Assembly (NCBI GenBank): GCA_008931825.1 | Contig: QXVZ01029387.1 | Span: 124,001 to 188,000 of the forward strand | DNA: 64,000 nt | Reading direction: 5' to 3' | DNA from: Phallusia fumigata | Taxonomy: Eukaryota > Chordata > Ascidiacea > Phlebobranchia > Ascidiidae | Part shown: positions 24,870 through 38,900 of the stretch, piece after piece | How the letters are laid out: each line of letters opens with the position of its first letter | Numbering within the stretch: position 1 is the first letter of the stretch | Position numbers and translations under genes: made by a program | Notes under the pieces: model-generated | Database searches by the model: none | The model's input: the letters and a program-made list of their open reading frames with translations, nothing else | What the model was told of the DNA's origin: nothing

Positions 24870-27800
24870 TTACGAAACACACACATGTTTAATAAACCCA
24901 TGATTCATCGTGGTGACAGTCCTCCAACGCTTCAAAACAGTGTCGTATTCCTCGATGTATTGCGTTGATGTCACTTTGCTAAGCCTGTCAATATTGTTAA
25001 ACCGAATTAAGGTCTAAATGCAGATGTATCATCATTGTTGTGTTAATTTTGCTGACAACTTACCCTCCAACGAGATACACCTTGTCTCCTATCGCACATG
25101 CGCAACCTTGTGATCGGTCAGTTTTGTGGTCATCGGCTCTTCTCCACAGGTCAGATGAAATATCGTAGCAGTCGATATTAAAGTGGATTGCCTGACCTTT
25201 TATCGAACCACCTTAAAATAATTGACATTGTCCACTTTTTTGCTGACTAGTTGTGCAAATTTTCTCACACAATCAACTGCTACAATATTTACCTCGGGTA
25301 TGAGTCTTGGCTTTTCGGCCTGCAAAAAATAACAGCACTTGTAAATGTGCATGTTTTCGTCACGTGATATATTGTGCCATTAGTTAATTAATTTTAAAAG
25401 GTCCACAGGTTAACGTAGTTAACACAATGACAGAAAACAAAATTATCATTATGGAAACAGAGTATAACTGATATGCAAAGAGCATGATTTCATGTGGGAC
25501 CTAAAGCGGTCGTTTTTAAATACTTATGTATGCAAGCCCTTGATGCGCAGCATGAGATGTAAATACTGACCCGATACTGTCACATGCAGCTATTGCTGCG
25601 GTACCGTAAGCCAGCAATGTCACAGTTAGAATTGAATGCATTGCATGGCGTGCTGGTAAATATTTAGTTTCCCTACCGATGTCGTAAATGACTCCATTAC
25701 AAATGACGGTTGCAAATCCGTTTCTGTTTGGCGTCCTAGTGAGTACGGTAGTGGTTTCGTCTTTTGGATCGTAACACTCAACATTTGCATTCGCTCCACC
25801 AATGCAGTAAGCCTTTCCTAAAGAAAAGTGCAACATTAGTTGCAATATTATTTTTAAAAAGGCGACGCACCTTTGTAAACAATGGCGTTGTGTCCAAATC
25901 GACGCTTTTTTAACTTTCCCTTGTTTTTCCATGTGTTTGTGGATGGGTTGTAGGATTCAATTGATGAAAGAACTTTTCGATTTTCGTCGATTCCACCAAA
26001 CACATAAATTTCACCTAAAATAGAATACTCTGCGTAAATTAGACAACCCACTGCAAGGAAAGCAGATCATACCGTTAATAACTGCTGAAGCCGTGTGCGT
26101 TCTTGTGTGCAACATCGGTGATTTAGCCTCCCATGAAGCACTTCCGCTCAGTTTCAAACTAAACACCGAGTTAGAACCGACAACGTACAAAGTGCTTTGC
26201 AGGACCACAGCAGTTGAGTCGCTCCAGTCCCAAAATAATTTCTAATGCAGAAGCAATAAGTGCTTGATAATCGTATTACTGGTTTGATTAGGTCGTTAGA
26301 TATAATCGTCTTTATGTAGTGGAATATACACATTTTGTTATTGACTAACTGACTGACCGGCAACTCAACAAATGTTTTCGAACTGGGAATAAATTGGATA
26401 ACATCGCACTGCTGGACTTCAGATGTCACGAAAAAAATGATGGTAGATTCTTCAACTGTCTTCACAGGTGTTGCTTTTTGTGCAGGCTGAGGGTCCACAT
26501 ATTGCCAATCTAGATATAATTTTGACCAAAACCAGCTATTAATTAAGATAGAACCATTCTCATTAACAAATATTTGTTGCAGTACTAATGAACACTGTTA
26601 CCGAAAACTAGGCTCTCGCATACGTACCGACTTCACTAGTGGTTGGTGAAAGCGGACTTTTTAAAGCCAACTCGTTCTGCCAACTTTCAGAAAGTGAAAC
26701 ATGCTCAATGTCGTCATAATGCCAGTTTCGATTGCGATCGCGCCGGTTGAGTGCACACAGTTTGGCCTGCAATATTTCCGTTGCACTGGTCGATGAAACT
26801 TGATGACCGATTTCTTTTCGCACTGCCAAAGAAAAGCTGCGGTATAATGTAACACAAATATCGGATAGTAGTTAATTGATACGTAATTAGTTCTTTGTGG
26901 CTCAACAAAACAAACAGTTTTATTAACAAGTGTAGCGATATACACTCGACTATCTTAAATAGAAAATAACACAAATAATAAAATTCTATCTTGACAATAG
27001 CAAATGCAAAACTCCACACAAGTGTGAACTTAAACGTTTTATTAGAAGTGCTATTTGTTTTAACTTTTCTACATTACAGCGGTGATTGCAAGTTTAGACG
27101 GAATCTTTTTTATTTGTTGTAAAGGTCTGCAAAAGTCAGTCGTACGTGTTACCTGTGTTGATGTCAGGTCTGTACCCTGGATTCTGGTCCCAACACTCGA
27201 GCATTGTTCTGCACAAAAGGTCAAACACAATCATATCTTGATGTCCCTGTTTAAATTTTGCCCGGATTGATCGCAGTGGTTGTTGGTCTGGTCTCTGTCC
27301 CTTGCCAAGAATTGTGGAAATAACCAGCGCAAGATTGCCCGACACTTTTTGAAAAACCCGGCTTCGAACAAGAATCTCGTAGACAATCATTGAAAAGCTG
27401 CAAAACATTTGTTTCTGTTTTAGGTTTCAAATTTTTGGAAAATGTTAAACCCATAAATGCATTTTCCATGCTGTTACCTGTACATATCCATTGCGGTCGT
27501 ATACTCTGCAGTTATATCGTCAAGCAACTCTGGTGCAGAGTACAACACCGAGCTCTGATTTGTTGAACCGTTGTGAACTGAATTTGCCGCGCCGGATGAC
27601 GTCATCACTTGAGCTAGGCCGACGTCTGCTACTTTCGCGTGTAAATCCGCAGTTAGCAAGACGTTTTGTGGCTTCAGATTTCCATGAACTATCGGCTTTT
27701 GGGGACCGAAGTTGTGCAGAAACGATAGCGCCTTGGTTATGTCGTACACTATACATGACCTTAAACACCAAGGAATAACGGAAAGGTTGCTCTCCGACAG

Positions 27801-28587
27801 AAAATCGCTGAGGCTTCCACCTTCCATAAATTCTGTGATGATCCCAAAGTTGCTGGACCACGCTGTAACTCCATAAAGCTGCACAATGCTCGGGTGATTT
27901 ATCAACTTCAACTGCGATAATCCTTTCGTAAGGCTGTTAGAAGCAACAGTATTACTTGCAACGTGAATTGAAATTGCTTTATGCGTCAAACTCGTTCATT
28001 GATGCTGCTGATCTTATTTATTTGGAAAAAGTCAATTAACAAGTTTGTTTTAAGTTCGTTAGAAAAGAGATCGTTGCACAAACAAAACGACTGGTTATAA
28101 ATTTGTTAGACACAAATTGTTTGTTTTCTAAAGTGATTTTAAAATCATCAAAGCCGCGACAAAGGTTTATGTCGACACCAAGCTGTTCGGGTATCGCTAC
28201 TGGTAGCGAAACTTGCTTGCTAACATAACAGTACGCTTGCTATCAAACTTAGCAATGGTTTTTGATTGGCTATTAAGATAATCTTTTCAACGTGTGTAAT
28301 TGAGGAGCGATAGAGTCTCGTCAACTTAAGTGACAATTACACATAATTTGGCAACATATTTGCTTACAGACTTGGAAGATGCCTTTTTCAAGTAACATGT
28401 CAAGTAGCATAGCAACATACCTGTGTTCAATTTCGCTTAAACCCTGTGCTGTTCCGTTTATTTGGATACATTTGACAGCAACGCGCCCGTATGAGCGATG
28501 AAAACAATCGAGGACCTTTCCAAAACTTCCGAAACCGACAGTGGCGCTGGCACTTAAAACGGTCACAAACTCACTTGCCTCTATCAT
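24870..28587 (-). CDS. kinase-like domain fused to Kelch repeats, 652 aa
   Basis: Exons (high to low): 28587-28421, 27933-27478, 27397-27153, 26822-26628, 26509-26358, 26241-26073, 26014-25871, 25817-25677, 25319-25293 (27 nt), 25211-25064, 24984-24870. All are GT-AG and in phase, giving 652 residues. Residues about 8-285 are a protein-kinase fold of tyrosine-kinase-like/RIPK flavour: glycine loop GFGSFGKV, VAVK with Lys39, HPSIVQLYGV, catalytic-loop position IVHGNLKPQN (139-146), DVG (159-161) in place of DFG, and SAPE (188-191). A polar linker follows (about 290-400). Residues about 405-652 are five or so Kelch blades, seen as LYVVG, IYVFGG, AYCIGG, VYLVGG and CYDPKDET-type strands. There is no signal peptide or membrane segment, so it is probably cytoplasmic. 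The HRD aspartate and the alpha-C glutamate appear to be missing, so it may be a pseudokinase scaffold. I know of no vertebrate orthologue with this domain order. Confidence 0.85.
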
Positions 28588-29941
28588 TGCGTTAAAACGT
28601 ATGTAACCTAAACAGTACGGGAACAAAAAAACTTACTGAGCTGTGGAAATCACTTACAGATATTGACCTGCAATTACTGCGCCACTGGTCAAGATAAGAA
28701 CACCCGATATGATTAATCACATGAACGGAACCGATGTTGCGTTACACGAGCGGGTGCAGTAATTGCACGCAGATTTGCCCGTCTAAATACAAATCGCTTG
28801 TTTAGTCAGCGGTTTTGCTGCGTTTTTTCTGGTACGTATTCTCGGAGCTTGAAAATTAACGTGCCTACGAAGCTAGACCCAACGTCATTTCCGATGAATA
28901 TACCAACAACATCGGGCAAAAGCAGAAACCTGACTTAATGACAAAGTCACCATTTGCATGAGCGGCAGTTTATGGTAATGTCATTTAAATGCGTTTAATT
29001 TGCTTTTGCGTCACTGGGCCAATGTAATGAATTGGGGGAGATGCTTTCTTTGTTTTTAATAGTCCACAATGTCATAGAGATCGGATTGGAACTATATACA
29101 TGTGCAAGAATTTATCAATATGTTTCAAAATTAGTTCAATTATTTAAAACTAGCTTTTCAATTTAACGCTCAGAAATTTATATTTTGAAACGAGTTTTGT
29201 ACACAAAATTCTTTTTTTGACACATACTTTTAAAAAATTTAAAATTTAACGTAAAGCTTAAGTACAGAAGCTAAATAAATTGCCTTTATCTAAATTCAAC
29301 GGATTTTCACATTAGTTACACTACAGGCAATGGTGCAAAAACCACATATCATGTTATATGCAATAAAGTTTTATTCACGAAAATGCGTAAAGGTAACCTT
29401 TTTTTAAACAAGTGTTAGGATATACACTAAGTTTTAGAAAACTTTTGAATCCTAAAGTATTTGAATCCGTACGTACATTTTGGGGGAAGATGATTCAAAA
29501 CACAAATGTTTCTGGCGCGTCGTCCCTGTTTTGTGACAAATACCACGTTCGAGGGAAGATTTCACGAGAAAATCTTGCCGCATGGAGGCAGTGTTGGGTT
29601 GTCACAGAGTCTACGCTTGAGCGCGCATCGCAAAATCTGTTTGGCACCAGCGGCTTGGGTGGATGGCAAAAAAGAGCAAAGGAGTGTGGTGCGGTATTGT
29701 AAGGAAAGTTGAGCAACGAAACGTTGTAAACTGTGCATAAATTGCTGCATAAAATTATTGGGTAGTACTTGGAGTCATATCACTCTCTTCAACATCAAAG
29801 CAACAGCCGAAAGTTGACAAGTGCTTTTTAATTGAGTCATTGCATCAAATGGAATGTACCAAGACTATATGTCGTGCACGTGTGTATAATGCTTTGCTTT
29901 ACTCAAGGATTTAGGTATTTGCAATTGATAACTGCTTGAAG
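28588..29941. other. intergenic, divergent promoters of kinase-Kelch gene and ephrin 1
   Basis: 1.35 kb between two divergently transcribed genes, so it should contain both promoters. A plus-strand open frame at 29412-29702 (96 codons) has no recognisable family and ends well before the ephrin start. No repeat seen. Confidence 0.45.
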
Positions 29942-32900
29942 ATGTTAATTGCAACTTTAATTTTCCTTATTGCATTCGGACCGAGTTTTCTGACTGCCAC
30001 CAAGTTTGAAATTCAATGGGATCCAGTACTTGAGCCCCGGTAAGTCAAAAAATCATAAACAATAAAATGCGTATTTTTGCATGTGAAATTGGTAAATTCG
30101 TAGTTGAGCAAAAGACTGGCACCAATTGCAACGTCTTTTATCCGCGTGTTGTCGTTTTTGTGGCATATAATCGTTACAAATCTGATTGAAACGCGATACA
30201 TCGCACTTCACCACACAATGAAACGATTAGTGATTAGTTGGGTGGAATTAGTTGTTCGCCGATTTCAGCAACAGTTTCTGGCTCCCTCATCTGCCTGTAA
30301 TTTCACCTGCGGTAAGCTGTTTACTTAATTAGGTCGTGTTACTCAATCTTTGTGCGGTGTGCAGGGCGTTTTCTTTGTGTGATAAAGGCCCGGGAGTAGG
30401 TGTGTTTTTCTGACAGAGGTTTGTGGTAAACCCTATTACTGCTTAAATTGGCCGCGATTGCTCGATTTCTCATACACATTACTCCATGAAAGTGTCAATA
30501 TACATACGTGGTCAACATTAGGTAGAAACATTGTATTTAACTCGTTTTGCGGTGGCATGTTGTTGATTGACTACTTTACCGGATTCTGTTTGCGTACAGT
30601 CCGTGTAACACAAGTTAAGACTTCGTTTGTGAAAACAGCCTGTCTGGGGTGATTCACGGTCAAAAATCTTCATGTTTTTACAAGCACCATCAAGATTCTC
30701 TAGGCGGTGGGTCCACGTATTTTGTTGAACTGATTGAAAATTCGCACGAGGCGCTTTAATCTGCGAAGCCAATCAAAACTAGTTTTTCACAATACCCTAA
30801 AGTGCTTCCACTTCACCCAACTTGCTTCGTTAGCCGAGAACTTCCAACCGCAAAAGTGTAGAGGCCCAAAACTTCTTTGGCGTGGATTTCACGGTTGCTG
30901 AACAATGGCCTTTCCAGTTTTCGTGCGTTTCAACTCGTCTGAATAGATCGAAAGCACCTGGTTTGATCTTGAATGGGTGCAAAGGCAACAAGTCGACTGA
31001 CAACTCCAGCACCATTGTGTTGAACAGTAAAATTGAGTGAGCTCTGTTAACAGGCCCGATCGCTTTCTGTAATCGGATTTTTCGACGAAAAGTCTTGGCA
31101 CAAATTTGCGGCCAACAGCGAACTCGTTGGACTTCGATATAATCAGTGAACCTCGTTCCACTGAAAAGGTCCGCGGCGTCGCTTTAATTGTTTGTGCGCC
31201 TTCGTTGAGATTCCATAAGCCTTGCGTAAATCCGCTTAAATAGCGACTAAGTTATTTTCAAGACTGCTATGCAAACAAGCAGCGCGTGTAACACGTAGTA
31301 AGACGCCATCAGTTAAACGCAACATTCTTGCCAAATCGTCGCTTGGTAGCATTGAACTTTTTACCATATGTTGTCATTAAAAAAAGTAAACGTTGTTTAC
31401 GATATGTTTTTTTGCTTTGTGCATCGTTGCAAACACTGCTATGTCTGTTGTTGGTTTTGTATTTTGGTGACACTAACATCAGGCGTTCGCGAGAAATTTT
31501 TATGTTTTAAACAAGCCATCGTCAGTTTGATCAGGCTGTTTTGCTCAAGTGAACGTCACCGTGAATAAAAGTATTCGTCTGAAAACGTTCCTGTAATTAA
31601 AAAGGTTAGTTTAGTTACATAACAGCTTGCAACTAGTCCGTTGCAGTTTGTATCGACATACAGCCACTGGGCATTCAACAAAAAAGCTTATCTTAATCTG
31701 AGATGTAAACAGCCGTGATTTGTTTACAAACAAGGCAACTTGCTGCTCGCAAACCAACTGTGTGATACGAGCGTTGAATGTCAAATTTGGTAAACTAAAT
31801 ACAAGTTTATTTTACCCATGTTCTAAAAATGTCCCTTGAAAGTACTATTTTAAATGTACATAAATCGCCACAAATGAGTTCTTATCACCGAAGGACCGCA
31901 GCTGTAACATGTTTTAAGAATTGGCACGCTGGATTAAGTAAGTTGTCCGACGTATCGTTAACTGTAAACTGGATCTCATCAGTAAAATGTCCATGTGTCT
32001 GTTCTAGTTTCAACCGCATCAAAAAGGAATTTGGCGTTGCTTTTTTCAACAAGCATAAAATGCGAATCGCTTGACGACGACAAATGATTTCACAAGCTTC
32101 GGAGTTTATTGACTTTACGCTTCGCCTCTTTTCAAATCCTATCACCCAAACAACACCAGTGCACGGACCCTTGTATTTTTACAGGTGTTTTATTAGTTTT
32201 ACTTTCTCACGAAAGAACAGTCCTATGAATCAGTATTTTTTAAACTTTTTCGATGCGACACCTTTGGAAGAGTTGGTGCGGCTTTCGATGCGCCAGCGAT
32301 AAGAATTTAATAATATTACCCAACGCTCATTATCAATATTGTAATTATTAATACAAAAACAAAAAGCTACAAAACGGAATTATCGGAATTATTGTGTGAA
32401 ATTAAACGTCGCACCAGGGCGTCGCGACGAACAGTTTAAGAACCTCGGTTATAAATCTACACCCCGAACATATTTTGTCTCATGCGATATCAGGTTGGGC
32501 CGCGATTATGCAAAAATATTTTTCCAGGGGTGGGCGCCCTAACTGGCATTTACATTGTATTTTGTTTGGAAGAATACTCCCCTTTGATGTTTCGGTCGAT
32601 TCTCTCCTGAAATGCTACTCGGATTGGGGTTATGGTTTTCGGTGAAGGCACTTTTGCGAAACGGTTACCGCGGGTCAAAGTCACTGCTGTCGTCACAGGA
32701 ATCGATTTTACCTTCCGTCAGTTTCACGCAGTTTGACGAAAAACAAGAATCGGTCGGTTCCGTCGAACCCAAAAACAAAACGAAGTCAAGCGCTTGGTTC
32801 CTGTCTTCATTTGTTTGCCACTATATGTGTTGACTTTTTTGTTTGTAAAGTGCGCTCAACTTTTTGGCCGTAGTTGTATGGCTGTACAGCCTTGGGACGT

Positions 32901-35900
32901 TTTTAAACTTTCCTTAAATATGTTTTGTAAACTCTTTCCAAGCTCATGTGGCAAGAACTTCATCTTCCATAACGTTCGGTGAGGTTATGGTTATTGGTTT
33001 TCCATCTGATAAAGTTTCAATTAATGACCGGGTACTGGCGGGGGCAGAACAACAGGGCGTTTTGGGTCACGTGAGTCGACGACAAGTCGTTCGCGCTGGA
33101 TTTACTTCGCGGCGCGTTCATCCCGGCTGAGAGCTGATGAAGCGCAGTAATAGGTGCAGACAGAGCGACTATTTGCTATCGTTCGCTGCGCTGTCGTGGT
33201 GAAATCGCTACTTGGCACGTAGCGCAAACACTAGCAGCCGCCGCGAAGCCAAGTGTTCCCTTCACCCCTGGGGTTATCTTAATCTCGCCATCTTTCCACG
33301 TTGCTAACCAGTCGGACCCAGGTTCCGCCACTGTTTGTCGAATTCAAATCTGCCAATCACTCGAGGCAGAATGCCGAAATCAGTTTGTTTGTTCTCGTGA
33401 AGTTGTACACATTTTTGGGAAGATTTAAAGGATTACCGACTTCAAAAAACTGTGCGATTGCTAAAAGATTGTTTTCCTTGGCCAATTCGGCAAGAACTTG
33501 CAAACAAACAATATTACACCATCAGCAGTTTTTACGTGAATCGTTTTTTTTTAGTACTGCGTGGCTGGTCGATTGAAAAAAATTAACAAAGTGTTTTTTC
33601 GCAAGGAGGTAAAAATCGAAGACAAAATTATAGCAATAGCTAAAATGGCTGTGGCATAAAAGGTTAATTGTGCGAGGAACTATTTGATTGTGTAATTGAA
33701 CAACAGTCAAGAGACCAAAGCATGTGTGCGAACGTGACTGCTAATGACGAAAAACCATTTAAAGTATTAAACAAGGTTTACTCCATGCAGATTTGCAACC
33801 ACACATTCTTGGTTATTGTTAAGCCATTTGTTGTTACTGAAAACGGTCATAATCTCAAACATTACATTTCGATTTAGGCTTGAATTTCACGACGTACAAT
33901 AGCTTCTGAGAATTGTTTTTGTACACCTGTGGTCAATTGGCACCAGCCAAGCGGGATTACGGCCACAAAAATCGTGTTTGGAAACCAACAATGCGATTTA
34001 CGCAAACCTTTTATTTTTTTAGTTTTAGAAAAGGTGTCATGCATCTGGAAGTGGACGTAAACGACTGGCTGGACATTATATGTCCGCACGAATCAACTTT
34101 CAAACACCATCGCAATACCAACAGACATTTGCTCGTTGAACTCTTCAACGTCACAGAGGATGAGTTCAACCACTGCTCTGGAATAAGTAAGTAGTTTCGC
34201 AGTTACTTTGTGAGGCAAATTAACCTTATAATTTATTACCCAAATTACTAGTTTGCTCGTGCAAACTACACTGCGCATATTGTACACTAATCATTGAGCG
34301 TCAACTTTTTGCAAGAGGTTGTCGTTTGGTAGTGTGGTTTGTCCGTTTGACTTGAATAAAAAATCTATAAAGTGCGAAGTGTTCGTTTGCTCATGTATAT
34401 TCCTCCTTTAACCAACATACGTTGATGTGAGTTGCGACCTCTCTGCTTTTGTATTCTGTACTGAGCGTTTCACCCCAACACAAATGCAGATTCGAAATGC
34501 AGCTTTGCTGTTTTGCGCGTACAGTTGCTTGATGTCGGTTGCTCTGCCCGGTATGATATCTCAGTCTCCATCACACTTACTGTGAAGGTCGCCATCTTTG
34601 CTATCTCGCTCGCATCGTCTCGACGCTTCTTCCGTGTTGTTTCGCATTACACAATTTACAACTCAGCGAAGGCACTTGGCCCGAAAACGCTCGCAGTGCG
34701 CCCCATGTTCGGAATGATCGCGATTACGATCACCACCTGAATGAGAGCAACGCCGGATGATTGGTGTCTGATTTCGGCAGCAACATCGTGCGTACAATGC
34801 CCAATGCTTTTTTGCAGGATTAGTATTTTGTGTGATGTGTACTTGAGGGTTGTGGCACCAATCCCATGTCCTTGTGACCCCGACGGTTGTTTGAACTCTC
34901 GCAGTTTTTTTTGTTCTTTTTGGTTAAGTACAGTTTTGTTGAAAGACAATGTCCCTTTGAAGCAGTTATTGAAGTTTATTGTTTTCATTGTCTGTTAGTT
35001 GCAAAGTTTAACAGTGTTCATCTACTTATAAGTGAGGGTTTATGAGACGTGAAAAGCGCCACATTACAAGCACTTACCTTAATCATCTTAAATTTGTGTC
35101 GTCTATGCGTACATTGTTTTAGCAATCCGGCACGACGGTTTAACGTTGTTTCCAAAGATGTCCGGATGGAATTACTGGTTGACTATGTTTATGTGGCGGC
35201 ATACTAAATCCGTTTTCAAATAAACCTTGCTTGGTTTTACCTAAAACAACCGAAAAAATGTAACTTCCGACCGAATTTTGTGACCAGTCATTATCACTTT
35301 AAACATACCTAAGTGTTTGATGGTAGTTGGTTAATTTTTTTAGGTTGAATTTAAACAAGTTTATACCAGTGATTACGTTTTTACTGAAATTCATCATCAA
35401 TCTTACATTTTTATTAAAAATTTCAGAAGAAACAAGAATCCTTCGCTGTTTTGATCCTAAAAGGGAAACGAAACTGACGACGAAATTTCAGAAAAAGAGC
35501 CCGAGTCCTCTTGGTTTCGTCTTCAAGCCGGGACACACTTACTACTATTTCTGTAAGTGCGGTAATAAAATTCAACGTGATGTATGTACGTTGCACGATG
35601 TACGGAAAATATTTGTATCCGATAAGCACACCACCTTTTATAAACAAACTTCGCAAACAGAAACTTGTCATGGCATAGTGCGGCCATGGTCTCCATCAGC
35701 AGTGTTGTGTTGTTTTTATGCGTAAACACGCGATAACAGCTGACAAACCTTGGTGCTATATCACGATCTTCCCAGGAAAGTGTTATTCGCCAGCACGTCG
35801 CTGCCCCTGGTTTAGAGGGCCGAGATTGAAAGATTGATGCCATTAAGACGAAGTCCATTACTGCGCAGCCATGAGCAATTTGCTGCGTCGAATCACGAAT

Positions 35901-38900
35901 AATACTTCTAAATGAAAACCGCCTTGTGTTGCGACAAGGGGATTTTTGCAAACCAGCTGAACTACACCGTTTACTGTACTCGCGCAAAAATAATCTGTTC
36001 AGATAAAAATTTGTCACAATAAATGCATGAGGAAATAAATGGTCACGAATATCATTTTTGAGAGTTGAACTTGGTACACATCACTGGTAGCTTGCTTACA
36101 AGGAAAAGAAGTTAACCGATCCCATGTATAAATGATTTCGTACCTTATTGACAGATTGTAAATAATGTTTTTACCAACTTCGGTTCGGTTTCCCCTGGTC
36201 GAGTCAAGTCGAAACGTGTTCGAAAATTTTGTCCGTTGCTATTTGCTCAGTGTCGTATTCCCGCCTTTTAAAATGCTCTGAATGAAATGGAGCGACTCAA
36301 AACTTATTTTCTGGCAACTAAAAAATTAACCTGGACAAGGTATTTCCTGAAAGTTGCAGTTTTAAAAGAAGTCTACAACTCTACTAAACGGGATTTACTA
36401 AAACCCTACGCAAAATTATTAGGTAATTTTTGAATTATTGTTAATTGTTGCTGACAACTTTTTTTAATTTTTTTAAGGTGCTGAAATTGTAAACTTGACT
36501 GTTAGCGCATGACCATTTGGTCGTTTTAAAATTGTTCAGTGGTAAAAAACGTTAAAGAAGCGGCCGCGCGTCGTCTAATTGTTTACCGTCAAACACATCA
36601 CACCTCAGAGTTGTGGCTTTTTTTCTCCACATTAGTCAAGTATTTTAACTCATTCAAGGCGCACAATGGACATGTCGGTGTCCATCAGTTGACAAGCTCT
36701 ATTTGTTAAAGCTTGTGCGCTTTCTCAAAGGTCATGTCGTAGTTTGCACATCCCATGACCCCTACTCATTCCTATCAATAGCGATTTTATCTCGGTCATT
36801 CGACCTTCACCCCCTTAAGTTGTTCTTAGTTGCGCATGACTCACTTTAATCCATTCTAAAATGTGAAGAAATTTTCGCGACGTTGACAGTACAAGAAATG
36901 CAAAATTATACGGGTCAAAACTGGTAATTATGTAAATCCGTTTGTCAACGTTGGCAATTCCGTTTGATCAATGTCAGTATACGTCATTCGACAAACTGAT
37001 GACATGTGTGTATTGTCTTCTTGTATTTGCTGACGGACATAAGTTAGACTGAACTTCCACCGAATTGACGTCATTGAAACTCAAGCGTGACGATTTCAAA
37101 TTTATTTGATGGACTTTGACAAGTCCCCGTTGTAAGTTTGATTTGCGATCTTATTTTCAACAAAAGTGATTAATGTTCCGTGGTGCAAGCTTCCTTGTAT
37201 TAATCTGGGTTTCGGTTAACAAATCCAAACTTATTTTGCAGCGTTGTGATGTTTCTTGCTTAATTTTAGTAACTGCGATTAAGCTAACTTAAGAACTGAA
37301 GAGTTTCCCGCAAATCGTTGATGTAAATTATAAACAAAACGTTACTCGCCGCATAGGTTTACCCAACTGTGCTATTATCCCATCAGCATAGGCTTTAACC
37401 GTGCCTGACAATCCGAATGCAGATAAATACGAGCAAAAATGCCAACTTTGTGTAGAAATGCATTTAAATTGATGAACCGTAAACCGGTCTTGTTGAATTT
37501 GGCGGTAAGCCCAAAAAAGTTCATTTTTTCGCGCGAAGAAAAATCGATTCAATCTGAGGTTGCCAATTTGCCCGTGGAAATAAGTACCCGTCCCTTCCAC
37601 CCCATCCACATTTCATCAGCTTGATTTATGGGCGAGAAAAAGTCGTCGGACACCTCAAAACAGAATTTCTCTGGAAAGCAGACCACCAATCTTTCACACA
37701 AGCCTGCATCGGGGCCTTAGGAGCCTTTGATGCGCATGCCGCGCCTGTCTACTGTTTCGTTTACTTTTGACCGCTTGATCTCAATGGATTAAACTGTGCA
37801 AATATCGCGCGTCTGAGCTAGAGACGTGTTCGGTCTGTTCGACCCACTTTGCCTAATTGAGCGCTTCGTGATTAAGAATAACTCCTGAACAGAGGCGTGC
37901 GCGTAAAGAGAGGAGATGGCGTCATTTATGACATTAGTGAAGTAGTAGGCTACATGTTTGAACTGTTTGTTGCGGAAAACGACCTCTTCGAAGTTTTTCT
38001 TTACTTACTGTGCGATTCAATACCTTTTGCATCCGTACAACAGAAATTGAGAGTAACCGGGAGATAGGAAACAGCCCAAGTGATCACCAGCGCCAAGCAA
38101 AACCCTTCACAGCCTAACCCTCACGTAAATAAAAGAACATAGACCCATGGACACCAGAATTTTCGCACAGGCATTTTAGTTTCCCGCACAATTATTGGCG
38201 CCGAATGCTGCTTGAGGTCACGCTACACTGCCAACAAATGTTTGCGTAGTGCCTCGTCCCACCCACAGTCACGTGCTCACCCTCCTCACAAACTGCAGTC
38301 TGTTATCACGACGAAAAACAATAAGGCCACCCATTTTGCCGCGGCTCTCGCCAGGTGGACAAAACGCACCTAGCACGACGATGGAAATTTCGCGTGAACA
38401 TTCCTGCTGATAGTTTTGCCTGATAGTACATCAGTCATCACAACCTTAGATCAGCTCTTATTTTGGGAACTCGGAGCAGTGGTCATTGCCAAACCTGTGG
38501 CGCTGCGTGCCGTTAGCCAACAATCACGCTTGTTTGCGGAGGCCTGATCCACCGGTCGTATGCTCATTCATGCGTGGATGACACATCACCATTTTTTGTT
38601 ACGCATGAACGCACATAAGCTTCGTTTTCAAAAGCAACCAATCCGTCTTTGTTTTTCCGAATATTGTCAGCGTCCTGACGCGCATGTGAAAAATCTGCTT
38701 TGCGCAGGTTGAGATTTTGTGGAACTTGTATGTTTGCTTCGGTCTTTGTTCATTCAATTTGACGCGGTTTGGTGCGATCCTTAGCGTTAATGAGGTGGAA
38801 AGCTGTTCGAATCCGGTTTTCGATCGAGCTGCGCGATTAGCGATGTTAAATTGGACGCCGAATTGTTCAGCTCTTTTCAAACATGTTTACACCACAACAC

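Noticed and set aside
29412-29702. 96-codon plus-strand open frame upstream of ephrin 1
   Set aside because: No homology, no splice context, overlapping antisense frames of the same length; looks like chance in a GC-richer patch.
35523-36017. 164-codon minus-strand open frame overlapping ephrin 1 exon 3
   Set aside because: Antisense shadow of a conserved ephrin exon plus intron; no independent support.
38810-38830. tRNA-like B-box word gttcgaatcc
   Set aside because: No A box at the right distance upstream and no cloverleaf could be drawn. Similar words at 47571 and 48989 were rejected for the same reason.
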